Of a DNA stretch of 64,000 nt, positions 34,843 through 44,546 are shown piece after piece. The stretch covers positions 62,001 to 126,000 of the forward strand of contig JARJHS010000006.1 in the NCBI GenBank assembly GCA_029269725.1. The letters are read 5' to 3'. This DNA is from Pollutibacter soli (GTDB lineage Bacteria; Bacteroidota; Bacteroidia; Chitinophagales; Chitinophagaceae). Each line of letters starts with the position of its first letter. The stretch's first letter is position 1. The notes under the pieces were generated by a model that saw only the letters and a program-made list of their open reading frames with translations, did not search any database and was not told the origin of the DNA. Position numbers and translations under genes: made by a program.

Positions 34843-34879
34843 ATGTAAATGAGTTGACTAATTTTACATGAGTTTTTTT
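34843..34879. terminator. Possible terminator between radC and the carbonic anhydrase gene
   Basis: ATGTAAA (34843-34849) and TTTACAT (34863-34869) form an AT-rich stem followed by seven T on the plus strand. The stem is weak. Confidence 0.35.
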
Positions 34880-34883
34880 GTAT

Positions 34884-35510
34884 TTAATCTTCAAAAAAAC
34901 TAACCTGTCCGCTTTCAACATTATAAACTCCACCGATTATTTTTATCTGGCCATTCGTTTCAAGTTCTGCTATAATCGGGCTCTCTCTTCTTATGCGTTC
35001 AATGGTTAACCGGACGTTGATATTGGTTACATTATTGACGAACTCTGCATTGGAACCGTTTCGGTTTTCAGTTGTTTCTTTTTCATTGAAAATGGCCGGC
35101 TGTATCTTGTTCAACAATGTAGTGAGATTACCCAGCTCAACATGATTGCATGCACCTACTATAGCTCCACAGCGAGTGTGGCCGAGTACTACAATGATTT
35201 TCGTTCCCACTATTTTTGTTGCGAATTCCATGCTGCCCAGTATATCTTCATTAAGAATATTTCCGGCAATACGTATACTGAAGACATCTCCCAGCCCCTG
35301 ATCGAAAATCAGCTCAGCTGAAGTACGGCTGTCAATACAGCTGAGTATAGTCGCAAAAGGAAACTGACCGGTGGAAGTATCATTGACCTGTTGCAACAGA
35401 TTTCTGTTGGCCTTGAGATTATTCATAAACCGCTGGTTACCCTCTTTCAGAATTTCAAGCGCCTTTTCAGGTGTCAGGCTCATCTGTGTTTCTTTCGTGT
35501 GTGTCCGCAT
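34884..35510 (-). CDS. Beta-class carbonic anhydrase
   Basis: A 208-residue enzyme that interconverts CO2 and bicarbonate, with the beta-class zinc residues C58-x-D60-x-R62 (SCIDSR) and H111-x2-C114 (GHTRCGA). The length matches the family. ATG 35510 and the in-frame ATG at 35483 (MSLTPEKALEIL) are both possible starts; the shorter one lacks the nine-residue basic lead. It is convergent with radC. Confidence 0.92.
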   Translation of the reverse strand: MRTHTKETQMSLTPEKALEILKEGNQRFMNNLKANRNLLQQVNDTSTGQFPFATILSCIDSRTSAELIFDQGLGDVFSIRIAGNILNEDILGSMEFATKIVGTKIIVVLGHTRCGAIVGACNHVELGNLTTLLNKIQPAIFNEKETTENRNGSNAEFVNNVTNINVRLTIERIRRESPIIAELETNGQIKIIGGVYNVESGQVSFFED

Positions 35511-36228
35511 TTTGATTTTTTAAACCGTTTTACAAACCTTCTAAACTTTCAACTGAAATTGCAATGGCGTTTCCTCTTCTCCCAAAAGATAAATTATCCA
35601 CGATGCCAATGAAAAGTCGATATTCCAATTGGCTTTTGAGGATCTACATTTCGAAACATGATGATTAAAAGGCAGATCAACCATCATCCACGAAAAGTGT
35701 AAAAAGACTACGTGCTTACTTTTCGAATAGGATCGTATGCGACCTTACGACTTAATGACATCGCACGATAAAACTAGGTAAACAAAAAACAAACATTGAA
35801 AGAGTATCATTAAAATGTTATGAGAGTTCGCTTAAGATTGTATCTCAGCTTTTAAGAAAAGTTGATGAACCTCTGGTAAAAACTTGAATTTTTTATGAAA
35901 TTTTTAGAGGTCCCTGTATCCTGAAAGATGGAATACATCGAAATCGGCCATGAAATCATCACAGTATCTGCAGATATTTTGAAAACTGCATTTATAAAAA
36001 ATATTAATGTTTCATTGGTTTAATCGTTACTACCAGGTCCGGAATCTTTTGAAATTATATTGTAATCGAGACCAGAGTATGAGCAAAGTATTGGAATCAT
36101 TCCGCAGGGTCAACCAAAACGCCGAAAGAAAAATCACATTATATGAACTCCTTTGTTTTAAATCCTTGAGGTTTATTTGAAGAAGAAATAAGGGCTAACC
36201 AATTCACATTGTCTCTCGTGCAAGCCAG
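35511..36228. other. 718-base region with no supported gene
   Basis: The longest gene-free stretch outside the repeats. It is AT-rich. Two tiny plus-strand frames exist, 35928-36023 (31 codons) and 36079-36180 (33 codons), but neither resembles a known peptide. No hairpin, box or repeat stands out. Confidence 0.5.
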
Positions 36229-36540
36229 TTACGCCTGCGCTGTTGGTCCTCCAAAATTCAGCGGCAACTGCACTTCTTCCAAATCTTTAATCGGCCCATT
36301 GCCTGCTTCAAAGCGTTGTATATTTTCCTTAAGGGCTTTCATCAGACGTTTGGCGTGCTGGGGAGTCAGAATGATTCTAGACTTGACTTTACTTTTAGGG
36401 GTACCAGGCATTACATTAACAAAGTCCAATACAAATTCTGCATGACTATGTGTTATGATGGCAAGATTTGCATATTGCCCTTCTGCCATTTCTTCTGATA
36501 TCTCGATATTAAGTTGATTCTGTTGTTGCTGCTCGCTCAT
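36229..36540 (-). CDS. DUF3467 protein
   Basis: A 103-residue cytoplasmic protein with the family's conserved core QYANLAIITHSHAEFVLDFV and SRIILTPQHAKRLMKALKENI. It begins with a polar, glutamine-rich stretch. DUF3467 proteins are widespread in Bacteroidota and of unknown function. Alone on the minus strand; no promoter box is clear. Confidence 0.88.
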   Translation of the reverse strand: MSEQQQQNQLNIEISEEMAEGQYANLAIITHSHAEFVLDFVNVMPGTPKSKVKSRIILTPQHAKRLMKALKENIQRFEAGNGPIKDLEEVQLPLNFGGPTAQA

Positions 36541-36601
36541 AATTTATCTGTTGATAAGGCCGTAAAGGTAAAGTCGGATAAGTGAATCAGGCAATATTTT
36601 T

Positions 36602-36635
36602 AAAAACAAAACTGCCCCTTTTTGAGGGGCAGTTT
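36602..36635 (-). terminator. Intrinsic terminator of the SusC/SusD operon
   Basis: AAACTGCCCC (36609-36618) and GGGGCAGTTT (36626-36635) form a perfect 10-bp stem with a 7-base loop; on the minus strand TTGTTTTTA follows. It lies 22 bases after the stop of the last gene. Confidence 0.9.
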
Positions 36636-36656
36636 CATCGATTATCTCTTGTGCGA

Positions 36657-37631
36657 TTATCTTGGTCCTACGTATGTGAATACTTCGTTGAACCTAACAC
36701 GAATGTTTGGAGGAGTCGGAACAAGGCTCGGCTGTTTCATGAAATATGACACGCGGATTTCTTTTGAAACCGGATCATAGAAATTGTCACCGCTTGGATC
36801 CAGTTCAGCGCTGCGGGTATTTCCTGCTGGCTGTCCGTAGATATTTTTAACACCGATTACTTTATCGGTTGCGGGGTCAAATTCGAAAACAGGACCGAAG
36901 CTTCCATAGTAACTAACACCAGCATTTACGTTATCGTAAATAAGGTGACCTTCAAAACCAAGGTCAGTGGGAACCATCTTCACGGTATTGGCACCAGTAG
37001 TGATAAGTGAAACTTCCTGATCGTATGGGCCCAGGCCTGCGTTCACATTATCCACCAATGTACCGGTGAGGTTATATACCCCATCATATTTGTTTTTTAC
37101 AGCAACTTCTACAAATGCTTCGTTAGCAGCGTTACTGATCTGAACGCCTTCAGTTGGCTCCAGCTTGAAGGCGAGAACATTTCTTTTGCTGAAATCCATC
37201 GTGGTAGGATCGAAAATGATCTTGATGTATTTCACAAATTCACCTGGTGCAAAGTTCAAGGTCCAGGCTGACCCATCAAATGGGTTCCCAGCATCGTTTG
37301 TGTAGTTTGTGAAAAGTGACAGCTTATTGTTCGGATGAGCTGCATTATAATCATCAATCATCGCTTGGTTAGGACTGATCTTTACCGTCAATGGCTTGTT
37401 CAATTCTGCTTCGGAAATCGCATCACGGCGAACTTCAAGAACTTCCAGTGTTGTATTTCCGGGAACTGCATCCAGGGCAAAGTTGTAAGGCTCATCGTCA
37501 CCTGCCTGCGGGAGTTTCAGAATCGTTTTCTCCTGGTTGGTGATGCCATCATTAACATCATCTTTATTGCAGGAACTGAGCAGGAAGCCTGCAACAGTTA
37601 CTGCTAAAAAAATCTTATTGAAATATTTCAT
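36657..37631 (-). CDS. Surface lipoprotein with DUF1735-like domain
   Basis: A 324-residue lipoprotein (MKYFNKIFLAVTVAGFLLSSCNK, lipobox LSSC). Residues about 45-170 carry a DUF1735-like beta-sandwich: ALDAVPGNTTLEVLEVRRDA, FAPGEFVKYIKIIFDP and LAFKLEPTEGVQIS. The C-terminal half is a separate beta-rich domain. Such proteins are encoded behind SusC/SusD pairs and act as accessory surface-binding proteins, like SusE. Here it is the last gene of the SusC-SusD operon (38 bases after SusD), before a strong terminator. Confidence 0.8.
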   Translation of the reverse strand: MKYFNKIFLAVTVAGFLLSSCNKDDVNDGITNQEKTILKLPQAGDDEPYNFALDAVPGNTTLEVLEVRRDAISEAELNKPLTVKISPNQAMIDDYNAAHPNNKLSLFTNYTNDAGNPFDGSAWTLNFAPGEFVKYIKIIFDPTTMDFSKRNVLAFKLEPTEGVQISNAANEAFVEVAVKNKYDGVYNLTGTLVDNVNAGLGPYDQEVSLITTGANTVKMVPTDLGFEGHLIYDNVNAGVSYYGSFGPVFEFDPATDKVIGVKNIYGQPAGNTRSAELDPSGDNFYDPVSKEIRVSYFMKQPSLVPTPPNIRVRFNEVFTYVGPR

Positions 37632-37669
37632 GTTCGTGTTATTTGTAGTTGAAACAGTTCTGAAAATGT

Positions 37670-39130
37670 TTATTTATCCCACCATACAGGGGCAAACATC
37701 GAATTCGCTTCACCATTTGCAGTGAATTTCGCCGCAGCAGCTGCATAGTTTTCAGGATTCAACTGTGGTTCGTTAGTACCATAGTTAAATCTTACAGGGA
37801 TACCTGGCAATCCAGTTCCCGGCGCAGGCGTCAGTGACGGGAAACCGTTTTTACGCGTTACGTTCCATGCTTTCCAGCCATTCGGATAGTATGCAAACCA
37901 ACGCTGAGTGGCAATCTTTTCAGGAATATTACCAGTACCGAGGTTTACATCTGTATCAGCCAGGTAGTTAGCAAGAGAGTTGGGGTTATTGATTCCAAAT
38001 TCAGCCCAACTTGCTGCGATTCCAGCCTCATACATTTCTTCAACATTTTCAGATGTCCAGGTCAACTGTGCAGCCTCAGCTCTTGCCAGATACACATGCG
38101 CAGCAGTAACAATGGGTACTGCAGCAGTTGCTGGTGTAGCACCGGCAGCCATCGGACGTGCAAAATTTGTATTCTGGTTAGAGAATGCAACAGCTGCATC
38201 GCGGGTAAGGCCATAAGGGAAACCTACAGTTGATGATGCAATCTTTGAATTTCTCAGGTCACCATTACCATTCATGCGATCCAGGATGGAACTGGTTACG
38301 GCAAAGTCATCCCTTTTCGTAACGTTATAATACTGATAGAAAGGATTATTGTAGTTACCACCAGGATACACAAGCATAGCATTTTCGCTGTTATCATCAA
38401 TGACGCCAGCAGGATGTGAAAGAGCAGATAAAAATTCTGTTTTACCAAGATTTGGATCTGCTTTGGAAATCTGCAAAGCCATCTGAAGACGGATGGAATT
38501 GGCAAACTTTTTCCACGAAGGAATATCTCCTTTGTAAAGAATATCTCCTTTCACTGGCAGACCGTTATCAAACTGATCAACAGCTTCACGTAATTCTTTC
38601 AACAGATCAGCATAGATAGCCTCTTGTGGATCGTAAGGGATCTGACCCTGGCCGCCTTTCAGCGCTTCGAAATAAGGGATATCGCCCCAGAGGTCAGTAA
38701 TCTGCCAGAAGAAATAAGCTTTTAGAATCCTGGCCGTTGCAATCTGATTTGCATTGGATCCATTCAATAGTGCTTTTTCTGCAGTTGCAGGATCGGAATT
38801 GTAATTGATGATGTTCTGCAGGTCATACAGATAACCGGCATACAAACCATCCCAGTTAGCGGTCAGTTTCGCGTAACGGCTGGTCTCTGTATACTGAGTT
38901 TCAGTATACAGCTGAGAATAGAATCCGCCAAGTGAGCTAAGACCGTCACCCCAGGTAGTTCCCCCGATGGAGGCCAGTGCATTTGTCAACAAAGCGCTGG
39001 TGATGGGCTCCGTAGTTGCATTCGGGTTAACGTTGAGATCTCCAAAATCAACCTTGTCACACGAGCTCGCGAAAGCCAGGGCTCCGCTGAGCGCCGTCAT
39101 GTATATCGTGTTCTTAATATTCAATTTCAT
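37670..39130 (-). CDS. SusD/RagB-family surface lipoprotein
   Basis: A 486-residue lipoprotein of the SusD-like_2 group (lipobox FASSC at residue 24 or so). The conserved helical core includes GGFYSQLYTETQYTETSRY, IATARILKAYFFWQITDLWGDIPYF and SWKKFANSIRLQMALQIS. In SusCD complexes the SusD protein closes the SusC channel as a lid that binds the substrate. Neighbours give no clue to the substrate: no CAZyme or peptidase is beside it. It follows SusC by 21 bases. Confidence 0.92.
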   Translation of the reverse strand: MKLNIKNTIYMTALSGALAFASSCDKVDFGDLNVNPNATTEPITSALLTNALASIGGTTWGDGLSSLGGFYSQLYTETQYTETSRYAKLTANWDGLYAGYLYDLQNIINYNSDPATAEKALLNGSNANQIATARILKAYFFWQITDLWGDIPYFEALKGGQGQIPYDPQEAIYADLLKELREAVDQFDNGLPVKGDILYKGDIPSWKKFANSIRLQMALQISKADPNLGKTEFLSALSHPAGVIDDNSENAMLVYPGGNYNNPFYQYYNVTKRDDFAVTSSILDRMNGNGDLRNSKIASSTVGFPYGLTRDAAVAFSNQNTNFARPMAAGATPATAAVPIVTAAHVYLARAEAAQLTWTSENVEEMYEAGIAASWAEFGINNPNSLANYLADTDVNLGTGNIPEKIATQRWFAYYPNGWKAWNVTRKNGFPSLTPAPGTGLPGIPVRFNYGTNEPQLNPENYAAAAAKFTANGEANSMFAPVWWDK

Positions 39131-39151
39131 GGTCTGTTAGATTTTAATGAA

Positions 39152-42100
39152 TTAGAAAACCAGTTTCAGGTTAACTCCAATACCTCTGGTACCTGGCATC
39201 TGTCCGTCTTCACCCTGAAGAGCTGAAACCTCAGAAGGATCAAAATTCCTGGCTTCTGACCAAATCAACCATGGGTTGCGGGCCATTACAGAAATTGTTG
39301 CCGCCTGAAGGATATTCTTTGTTGCATTCATTGATTTTACCGGAACGTTATAACCCAGGCTCAACTCACGCAATTTCAAATAGCTCAGCTTATGTACGTA
39401 AGGTTCAGCGATCTGGTTGTTGTAAAAGTTATGGTAATAAGTCTGTGCATCAACATACATGTCAACAGCTGTTTTCTCATCAACTGAGCTAACACCAACA
39501 ACGTGTACACCACCGCCATCAGCAACCGGAGTACGTACATTGATTCCTTTGTCATTCAGAGCAGCTGTTTTCTCCATCAGACCTGAATAGTGTCCCCACA
39601 TTTCAGACAGAGAGAAGAACTGGCCACCCACCTGGTAGTCAAGAGCGAAACCAAGTGTGAACTGTTTGAAAGAAAGGTTTGCCAGGAAACCACCATTGAT
39701 CTTTGGAACTACTGAACCCCAGTTGTGTGTAGGATCATTCAAGTAAGCACCAGTGGTTGGATCAAGGATCGCCTGGCCGGCAGCGTTACGTTTGATAGCA
39801 CCACCCTGCAGCTGACCCCAATCTTCGCCTTTCACCTGGAACATACGTGCAAAACGGGTACCGAAAGAACCACCAGCTACCAGGATCTGCGGAGTTTCTC
39901 CGTAGATTTCTTTAACAGGGTTGCTGATCAGATAGGAGAAGTTTGCACTCAGGTCGAGGTTCCAGTCTTTTGTAGAAACTGCTTTACCATTGAGGATAAA
40001 CTCAATACCCTGTCTTTCAACAACAGCAGCATTGACACTTGAACTTGTGAAACCACTAACACCACTCACAGTTACGTTAACCGGAATTTTGTCAGCTTTT
40101 TCATTATAATATACAACGTTAAATCCTAACCTGTTTTTCAGGAAACGGAAGTCAAGACCTGCTTCAATAGTAGTGATCAACGCACCTTTCAGGTTTGGAT
40201 CAGGGTAGTTGTTAGGTGTACCCATGAGGAAGTTAGTACCCCACAGGAACTGGTTAACTCCATAAGTGAAGTTGCTCTGATAAATATCCAGTGCAACTGG
40301 TTTTTTACCCCAGCTTCCGAATACTTTAGCAAAATTGAACCAGCCTGGTTTGTTACCAAACAGTTCAGAGAAAGCAAAGGTAGCACCCGCAGAAGGATAG
40401 AACAGGCTACCCTGGCTTTCAGGAAGCGTAGAGTTCCAGTCGTTTCTTACTGCAAAGTTGATGCTTGCGAGCTTTTTATATTCGAGATCTGCTGATGCAA
40501 AAGCGGAATTGATCTGCTGGCGCAACCTTGAGTTACCAATTGATGGAGTCGCTTTTGAGTTACTGATGGCATACAGATCAGGTACGTTTAGTCCCTGGTT
40601 GGTGTTGGCAAATACATCCTGATACTGATAAGTGAAAATGTTACCGCCCACCTGTGCATTCACACCGAAATCGCCAAAAGTCTGGTTGTACAAACCGAGC
40701 AACTCGTAGTCAGTTCTGCGGAGGGTAGTTGCGCTTGTCGCATAACCTGCGAGAACACCTGTCTGCAAGGCACTTTGTTCAAGGAGAGAAGTGGTAATAC
40801 CTTCATTGTAGGTATCCAGCTGGTTCCTGCGAACTGTTCCACGAACGCGGAAGTGATTGTCAATTTTATAAGTTACACCGATATCACCCCAGAACCTGTT
40901 CCTGTTTTGCGGATTGATTGTATTAGTGAAATTGGCATATTGATTATACCAGTAGTTTGCCTTATAAAAATCAGCTGGTTTATCTGGATTATAACCATCC
41001 GGATTGAAACGGAGGTTCCAGGTAGCGAGTGTTCCATAAGGGGATTTCAGGTTAGTAAGGCTGCGGATAATATTCATATCCAGGTCTCTGTGAAACCATT
41101 GGTTGAAGTTACCTGCAGAACCATTAGCATAACCATCATCGAAATCACCCTGGAGAAGCTGACCGGAATAATTCACGTTTGCAGCAACAGTGAAATGCTC
41201 ATTCAGATCAAATGAACCAGTTACGAAGAATGTGTTCCTTTTTGAATAAGAATTCGGAAGGATACCCTCGATATACTGGTTAGTATAAGAAGCTCTGAGG
41301 TTATAACCTGTACCTGATTTAGAGAAACTGATATTGTTGTTGGTAGTTAATCCTGTATTCCAGAAGTCGCGTGCGTTGTCTGGCTGAGGAGTAAGTTTTG
41401 CAGTCTGGAATGAGCGGTCATGCCCAGGAAACCATGCATACCATGGAATATATTCCTGACCCACCATACGAGGACCCCAGCTCGCGTCATCAGTATAGTC
41501 ATGGTAGAATTTACCATCAAGTGCTTTCCAATCATCCGGCATACCGGCTACCCAGGTGAATTTCATCAGATCACCCACAGAGCCACCTGCATATTGATCC
41601 TGCCATTTTGGAAGAACATATGCTTTATCCCAGGTTACACCTGAATTGATTTCGATACCAGCACCAGCGCGTGCACCTCTTTTCTTGGTAGTAATAACAA
41701 TTGCACCGCCGATGGCCTGAGAACCAAATAATGCTGTGGCATTTGCACCTTTCAATACTGAAACGTCTTCAACGTCATCAGGGTTAATGTCATAAGAACC
41801 TACGATCGTTCCATCTACAACATAAATTGGAGGCGTATCTCCGAGGAGCATACCACCACGAATACGCAGGTAAGCTTCAGATCCGAGCTTGGCACCGGAT
41901 TGACCTCTTGCCTGTACACCGGCTACTTTACCAGCCAATGCGTTGTTTACATTTGTTTGCCTTACAATGTTCAGGTTCTCAGAAGTGATCACCTGGCTGC
42001 TGTAAGAAGCAGTACGTTGCGCTTTTTTCAAACCAAATGCGCTCGTTACTACCACCTCATCGAGGGTAGAACGCGAGCTCTTTGTCAATGTAACCGGAAT

Positions 42101-42364
42101 TACACTGGCTTCGCCCACAGTTACTTCCTTTTCAGCGTGGTTAGTAGCTGTGATGACGAGAACGTCACCTGCATTTGCTTTAATAATAAATTTACCTTCC
42201 GCGTCAGCGGTGATGCCCGTTTTTTGTCCCTTGATCATTATCGTCGCAAACGGAATCGGGCTTCCGCTTTCGTCCGTAACCGTCCCGGAAACGGTCTTCG
42301 CTTGAGAGAATGCTAATACAGAAATTAGCATAGCTGCCATCAGCAGCGATAGAAGTTTTCTCAT
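39152..42364 (-). CDS. SusC/RagA-family TonB-linked outer-membrane protein
   Basis: A 1070-residue outer-membrane transporter with signal peptide MRKLLSLLMAAMLISVLAFS. Residues about 23-105 are the carboxypeptidase-regulatory-like domain (VSGTVTDESGSPIPFATIMI), residues about 115-230 the plug (VNNALAGKVAGVQARGQSG and GAIVITTKKRGARA), and the rest the 22-strand barrel, ending INLKLVF. It partners with the SusD protein. Which nutrient it imports is unknown. No regulator gene lies beside it. Confidence 0.95.
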   Translation of the reverse strand: MRKLLSLLMAAMLISVLAFSQAKTVSGTVTDESGSPIPFATIMIKGQKTGITADAEGKFIIKANAGDVLVITATNHAEKEVTVGEASVIPVTLTKSSRSTLDEVVVTSAFGLKKAQRTASYSSQVITSENLNIVRQTNVNNALAGKVAGVQARGQSGAKLGSEAYLRIRGGMLLGDTPPIYVVDGTIVGSYDINPDDVEDVSVLKGANATALFGSQAIGGAIVITTKKRGARAGAGIEINSGVTWDKAYVLPKWQDQYAGGSVGDLMKFTWVAGMPDDWKALDGKFYHDYTDDASWGPRMVGQEYIPWYAWFPGHDRSFQTAKLTPQPDNARDFWNTGLTTNNNISFSKSGTGYNLRASYTNQYIEGILPNSYSKRNTFFVTGSFDLNEHFTVAANVNYSGQLLQGDFDDGYANGSAGNFNQWFHRDLDMNIIRSLTNLKSPYGTLATWNLRFNPDGYNPDKPADFYKANYWYNQYANFTNTINPQNRNRFWGDIGVTYKIDNHFRVRGTVRRNQLDTYNEGITTSLLEQSALQTGVLAGYATSATTLRRTDYELLGLYNQTFGDFGVNAQVGGNIFTYQYQDVFANTNQGLNVPDLYAISNSKATPSIGNSRLRQQINSAFASADLEYKKLASINFAVRNDWNSTLPESQGSLFYPSAGATFAFSELFGNKPGWFNFAKVFGSWGKKPVALDIYQSNFTYGVNQFLWGTNFLMGTPNNYPDPNLKGALITTIEAGLDFRFLKNRLGFNVVYYNEKADKIPVNVTVSGVSGFTSSSVNAAVVERQGIEFILNGKAVSTKDWNLDLSANFSYLISNPVKEIYGETPQILVAGGSFGTRFARMFQVKGEDWGQLQGGAIKRNAAGQAILDPTTGAYLNDPTHNWGSVVPKINGGFLANLSFKQFTLGFALDYQVGGQFFSLSEMWGHYSGLMEKTAALNDKGINVRTPVADGGGVHVVGVSSVDEKTAVDMYVDAQTYYHNFYNNQIAEPYVHKLSYLKLRELSLGYNVPVKSMNATKNILQAATISVMARNPWLIWSEARNFDPSEVSALQGEDGQMPGTRGIGVNLKLVF

Positions 42365-42512
42365 GTCTTTGGATGTTTTTAAAAATTTGAACGTCGCGAA
42401 TATACTTAACTTTTCAAAAGATAAAACTTTTGTTAATTTTTTAGAAAAGTCACCTCCTGAAGAGGAAATGACAAATTCCCGCGTGGTAATGCTGCTTTAA
42501 ATTGAAATTTTG

Positions 42513-44546
42513 TTAAAAGAAAACCAAGAATTGTAAACGGTAATCTGTGCGGTATGGCCGGTTAATTAAATCCGGCCCCGAGCCAATCGTTTGTTTATCA
42601 AGATAGTAAGTAAACATCCCCTTGACCGATACGAGTATATATCTGGATAATTTATAATTCACTAAAAAGTACTGTCTCCAGCCCTCACCGTAAAGTGGTG
42701 TAATGGTGTGGTAATTCCTGACATCACGCTCCGAACTATACACACGACTCGCCCAACCGTCGGTGCTAAAACGTGCAACCCTTAAGGCAGCCGAAAAAGG
42801 ACTTTTTTCTGGCTTAAAAAGAGCATCGCCATAAAACAGGAATCCGTTTTCGTGATTTTGACCGCTTTTGAGTATCCAGACCATATCCATTCTGAACGAA
42901 AATTCCAGCTGTCTGTCCGGTATCCACCGCTGTTGAAAACGCAGGATTTTGCGAGTCACGGCTTCCACGGGTTTCAACACTCCAGCCCCTGAAGAAAGGT
43001 TTTCCATTTTCGTTTCTTCCTGGAACCTGAACAGGACCTCATTCCTTTTATCCGGCGTCCATAAACCCTGCAGAAGAACGGAGTTGCCCCTGGAAGGCTC
43101 ATTAATACCAGACCTTAGCCAGGGAAAACTAAATAGATCAACATAAGCACTCACTTTGAATGCCCTGTTTATATTGATCCTTACTCCACAATACAATCCC
43201 CGTTCATTCGAAGGTGTTGACTGTTCGGTAAAGGCATTTGCCTGAAGAGCCTGGTAGGCTGGCGAAATCCACCTATACATTATAGTTAGGTCAATTTTAG
43301 GATGAATCGAGCCGATTATGCCGCCTGATACGGCAGGAGAAAATCGACGATCAATTGCCGTCTCCCCGAAAAAGTACCAACTCCTGAAACTATACTTATA
43401 ATCCAGGCTGGCATTGAACCAGTTTCCCCCATTAAGTGCGTAGAGGTTGGCAGGCTGCCTTTCTTTTTCAAGAATCCCGTTGAAACGATACCCAATGGCA
43501 TTTAATCCAAGTTCAATTTTTACAGAACGATAGGTTACGGCCCCTCCGGCACTGACAACATTCAGCGCATTTTTGTCTGCAATCTCAGTTGCGGTTCGAT
43601 GAAGGCCGCTAACCTGGATCGAAGAGAAAATCTTCTTTTCGTTCCTCGTAGTGTCTCCTCCATTTGCATCCCATTGATCAAAAGCTCCGAAAACCAGCAG
43701 CTTCCATTTTTTCAATTGAAAATTCAATGCTGCACCCCGATGAAATTGCTGCTCGCCAGTTCCGCTATGCATACGCACGTCACTGCCCTGCCGGATCGTT
43801 ACAATGGTCTCAGCAGATTTTCGCATAGCTGAAGATTGCCAATGTATCAGACCCTGCCCCATGTTGATATGGAAATCACCCAGCAGAACAGTCCTCAGTA
43901 TGCCTACCCCGCTCATTTGAAAATAGAAACTTGAAAAGTCAACAGATCTGCCATTTCTGAATAAGGATTCACCGGCATCTTTTTCGGCAGCGAATCCCCA
44001 ACGTAAAAATTGACCTGCACTGAAATTATACCTGAACATTGCTTTCAGCCTGTTGCCTTCATAATTCCGGGCCAACGGCTCCCGGTTTTGAAATCCATTT
44101 GACTTTTCCCCGGTCATGCCTAAACGAAGCTGCATCATATGCTGACCCTGCTGAAGATATCTCCGAAACAAATGTGGTAATGGTATTGGCTCTTCAATAG
44201 TAATGTAAGGCAGAATGGACTTCACCAGCTCCGGCGTCCAACCAGGTACAGCCTGCAATTCGAGCACATCGATTAAAGGGCCGACAAGGCGGATATAAGA
44301 TTCCAATTGCAACGCCGCATCCGTGGGTATACTAAATTCTTTTGTCAAAAAAAATGCAGATGTGTGGTTGATATTGATTTTATAACGCGCATACCATTCC
44401 GCAATGGTCTGGCGATCCTCTGTTTCAATCTCATCAACATCATTATTGCCTGCTTCACTTTCCAAAAACACCTGTGCGCTTTCTGAATTTTCCTGAGCAG
44501 TAATATCCAGCGAAAAAAACAAACCAATCAGCAATAACCACCTCAT
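42513..44546 (-). CDS. Outer-membrane protein with N-terminal helix-hairpin-helix region
   Basis: A 677-residue exported protein (signal peptide MRWLLLIGLFFSLDITAQ). Residues about 50-120 hold HHH-like helices (INHTSAFFLTKEFSIPTDAA, VLELQAVPGWTPELVKSIL), normally nucleic-acid-binding but here in an exported protein. The rest is a beta-barrel-like region (YEGNRLKAMFRYNFSAGQFL, GLIHWQSSAMRKS, RTDYRLQFLVFF) typical of the HHH-plus-barrel proteins of Bacteroidota. Its role is unknown. The upstream gene overlaps it by 4 bases, so the two are co-expressed. Confidence 0.78.
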   Translation of the reverse strand: MRWLLLIGLFFSLDITAQENSESAQVFLESEAGNNDVDEIETEDRQTIAEWYARYKININHTSAFFLTKEFSIPTDAALQLESYIRLVGPLIDVLELQAVPGWTPELVKSILPYITIEEPIPLPHLFRRYLQQGQHMMQLRLGMTGEKSNGFQNREPLARNYEGNRLKAMFRYNFSAGQFLRWGFAAEKDAGESLFRNGRSVDFSSFYFQMSGVGILRTVLLGDFHINMGQGLIHWQSSAMRKSAETIVTIRQGSDVRMHSGTGEQQFHRGAALNFQLKKWKLLVFGAFDQWDANGGDTTRNEKKIFSSIQVSGLHRTATEIADKNALNVVSAGGAVTYRSVKIELGLNAIGYRFNGILEKERQPANLYALNGGNWFNASLDYKYSFRSWYFFGETAIDRRFSPAVSGGIIGSIHPKIDLTIMYRWISPAYQALQANAFTEQSTPSNERGLYCGVRININRAFKVSAYVDLFSFPWLRSGINEPSRGNSVLLQGLWTPDKRNEVLFRFQEETKMENLSSGAGVLKPVEAVTRKILRFQQRWIPDRQLEFSFRMDMVWILKSGQNHENGFLFYGDALFKPEKSPFSAALRVARFSTDGWASRVYSSERDVRNYHTITPLYGEGWRQYFLVNYKLSRYILVSVKGMFTYYLDKQTIGSGPDLINRPYRTDYRLQFLVFF

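Noticed and set aside
35928..36180. Two tiny plus-strand frames of 31 and 33 codons
   Set aside because: No signature and no context; most likely chance.
36657..42364. Reading the SusC/SusD locus as a polysaccharide utilisation locus
   Set aside because: No carbohydrate-active enzyme or sensor gene lies beside it, so the substrate class is open.
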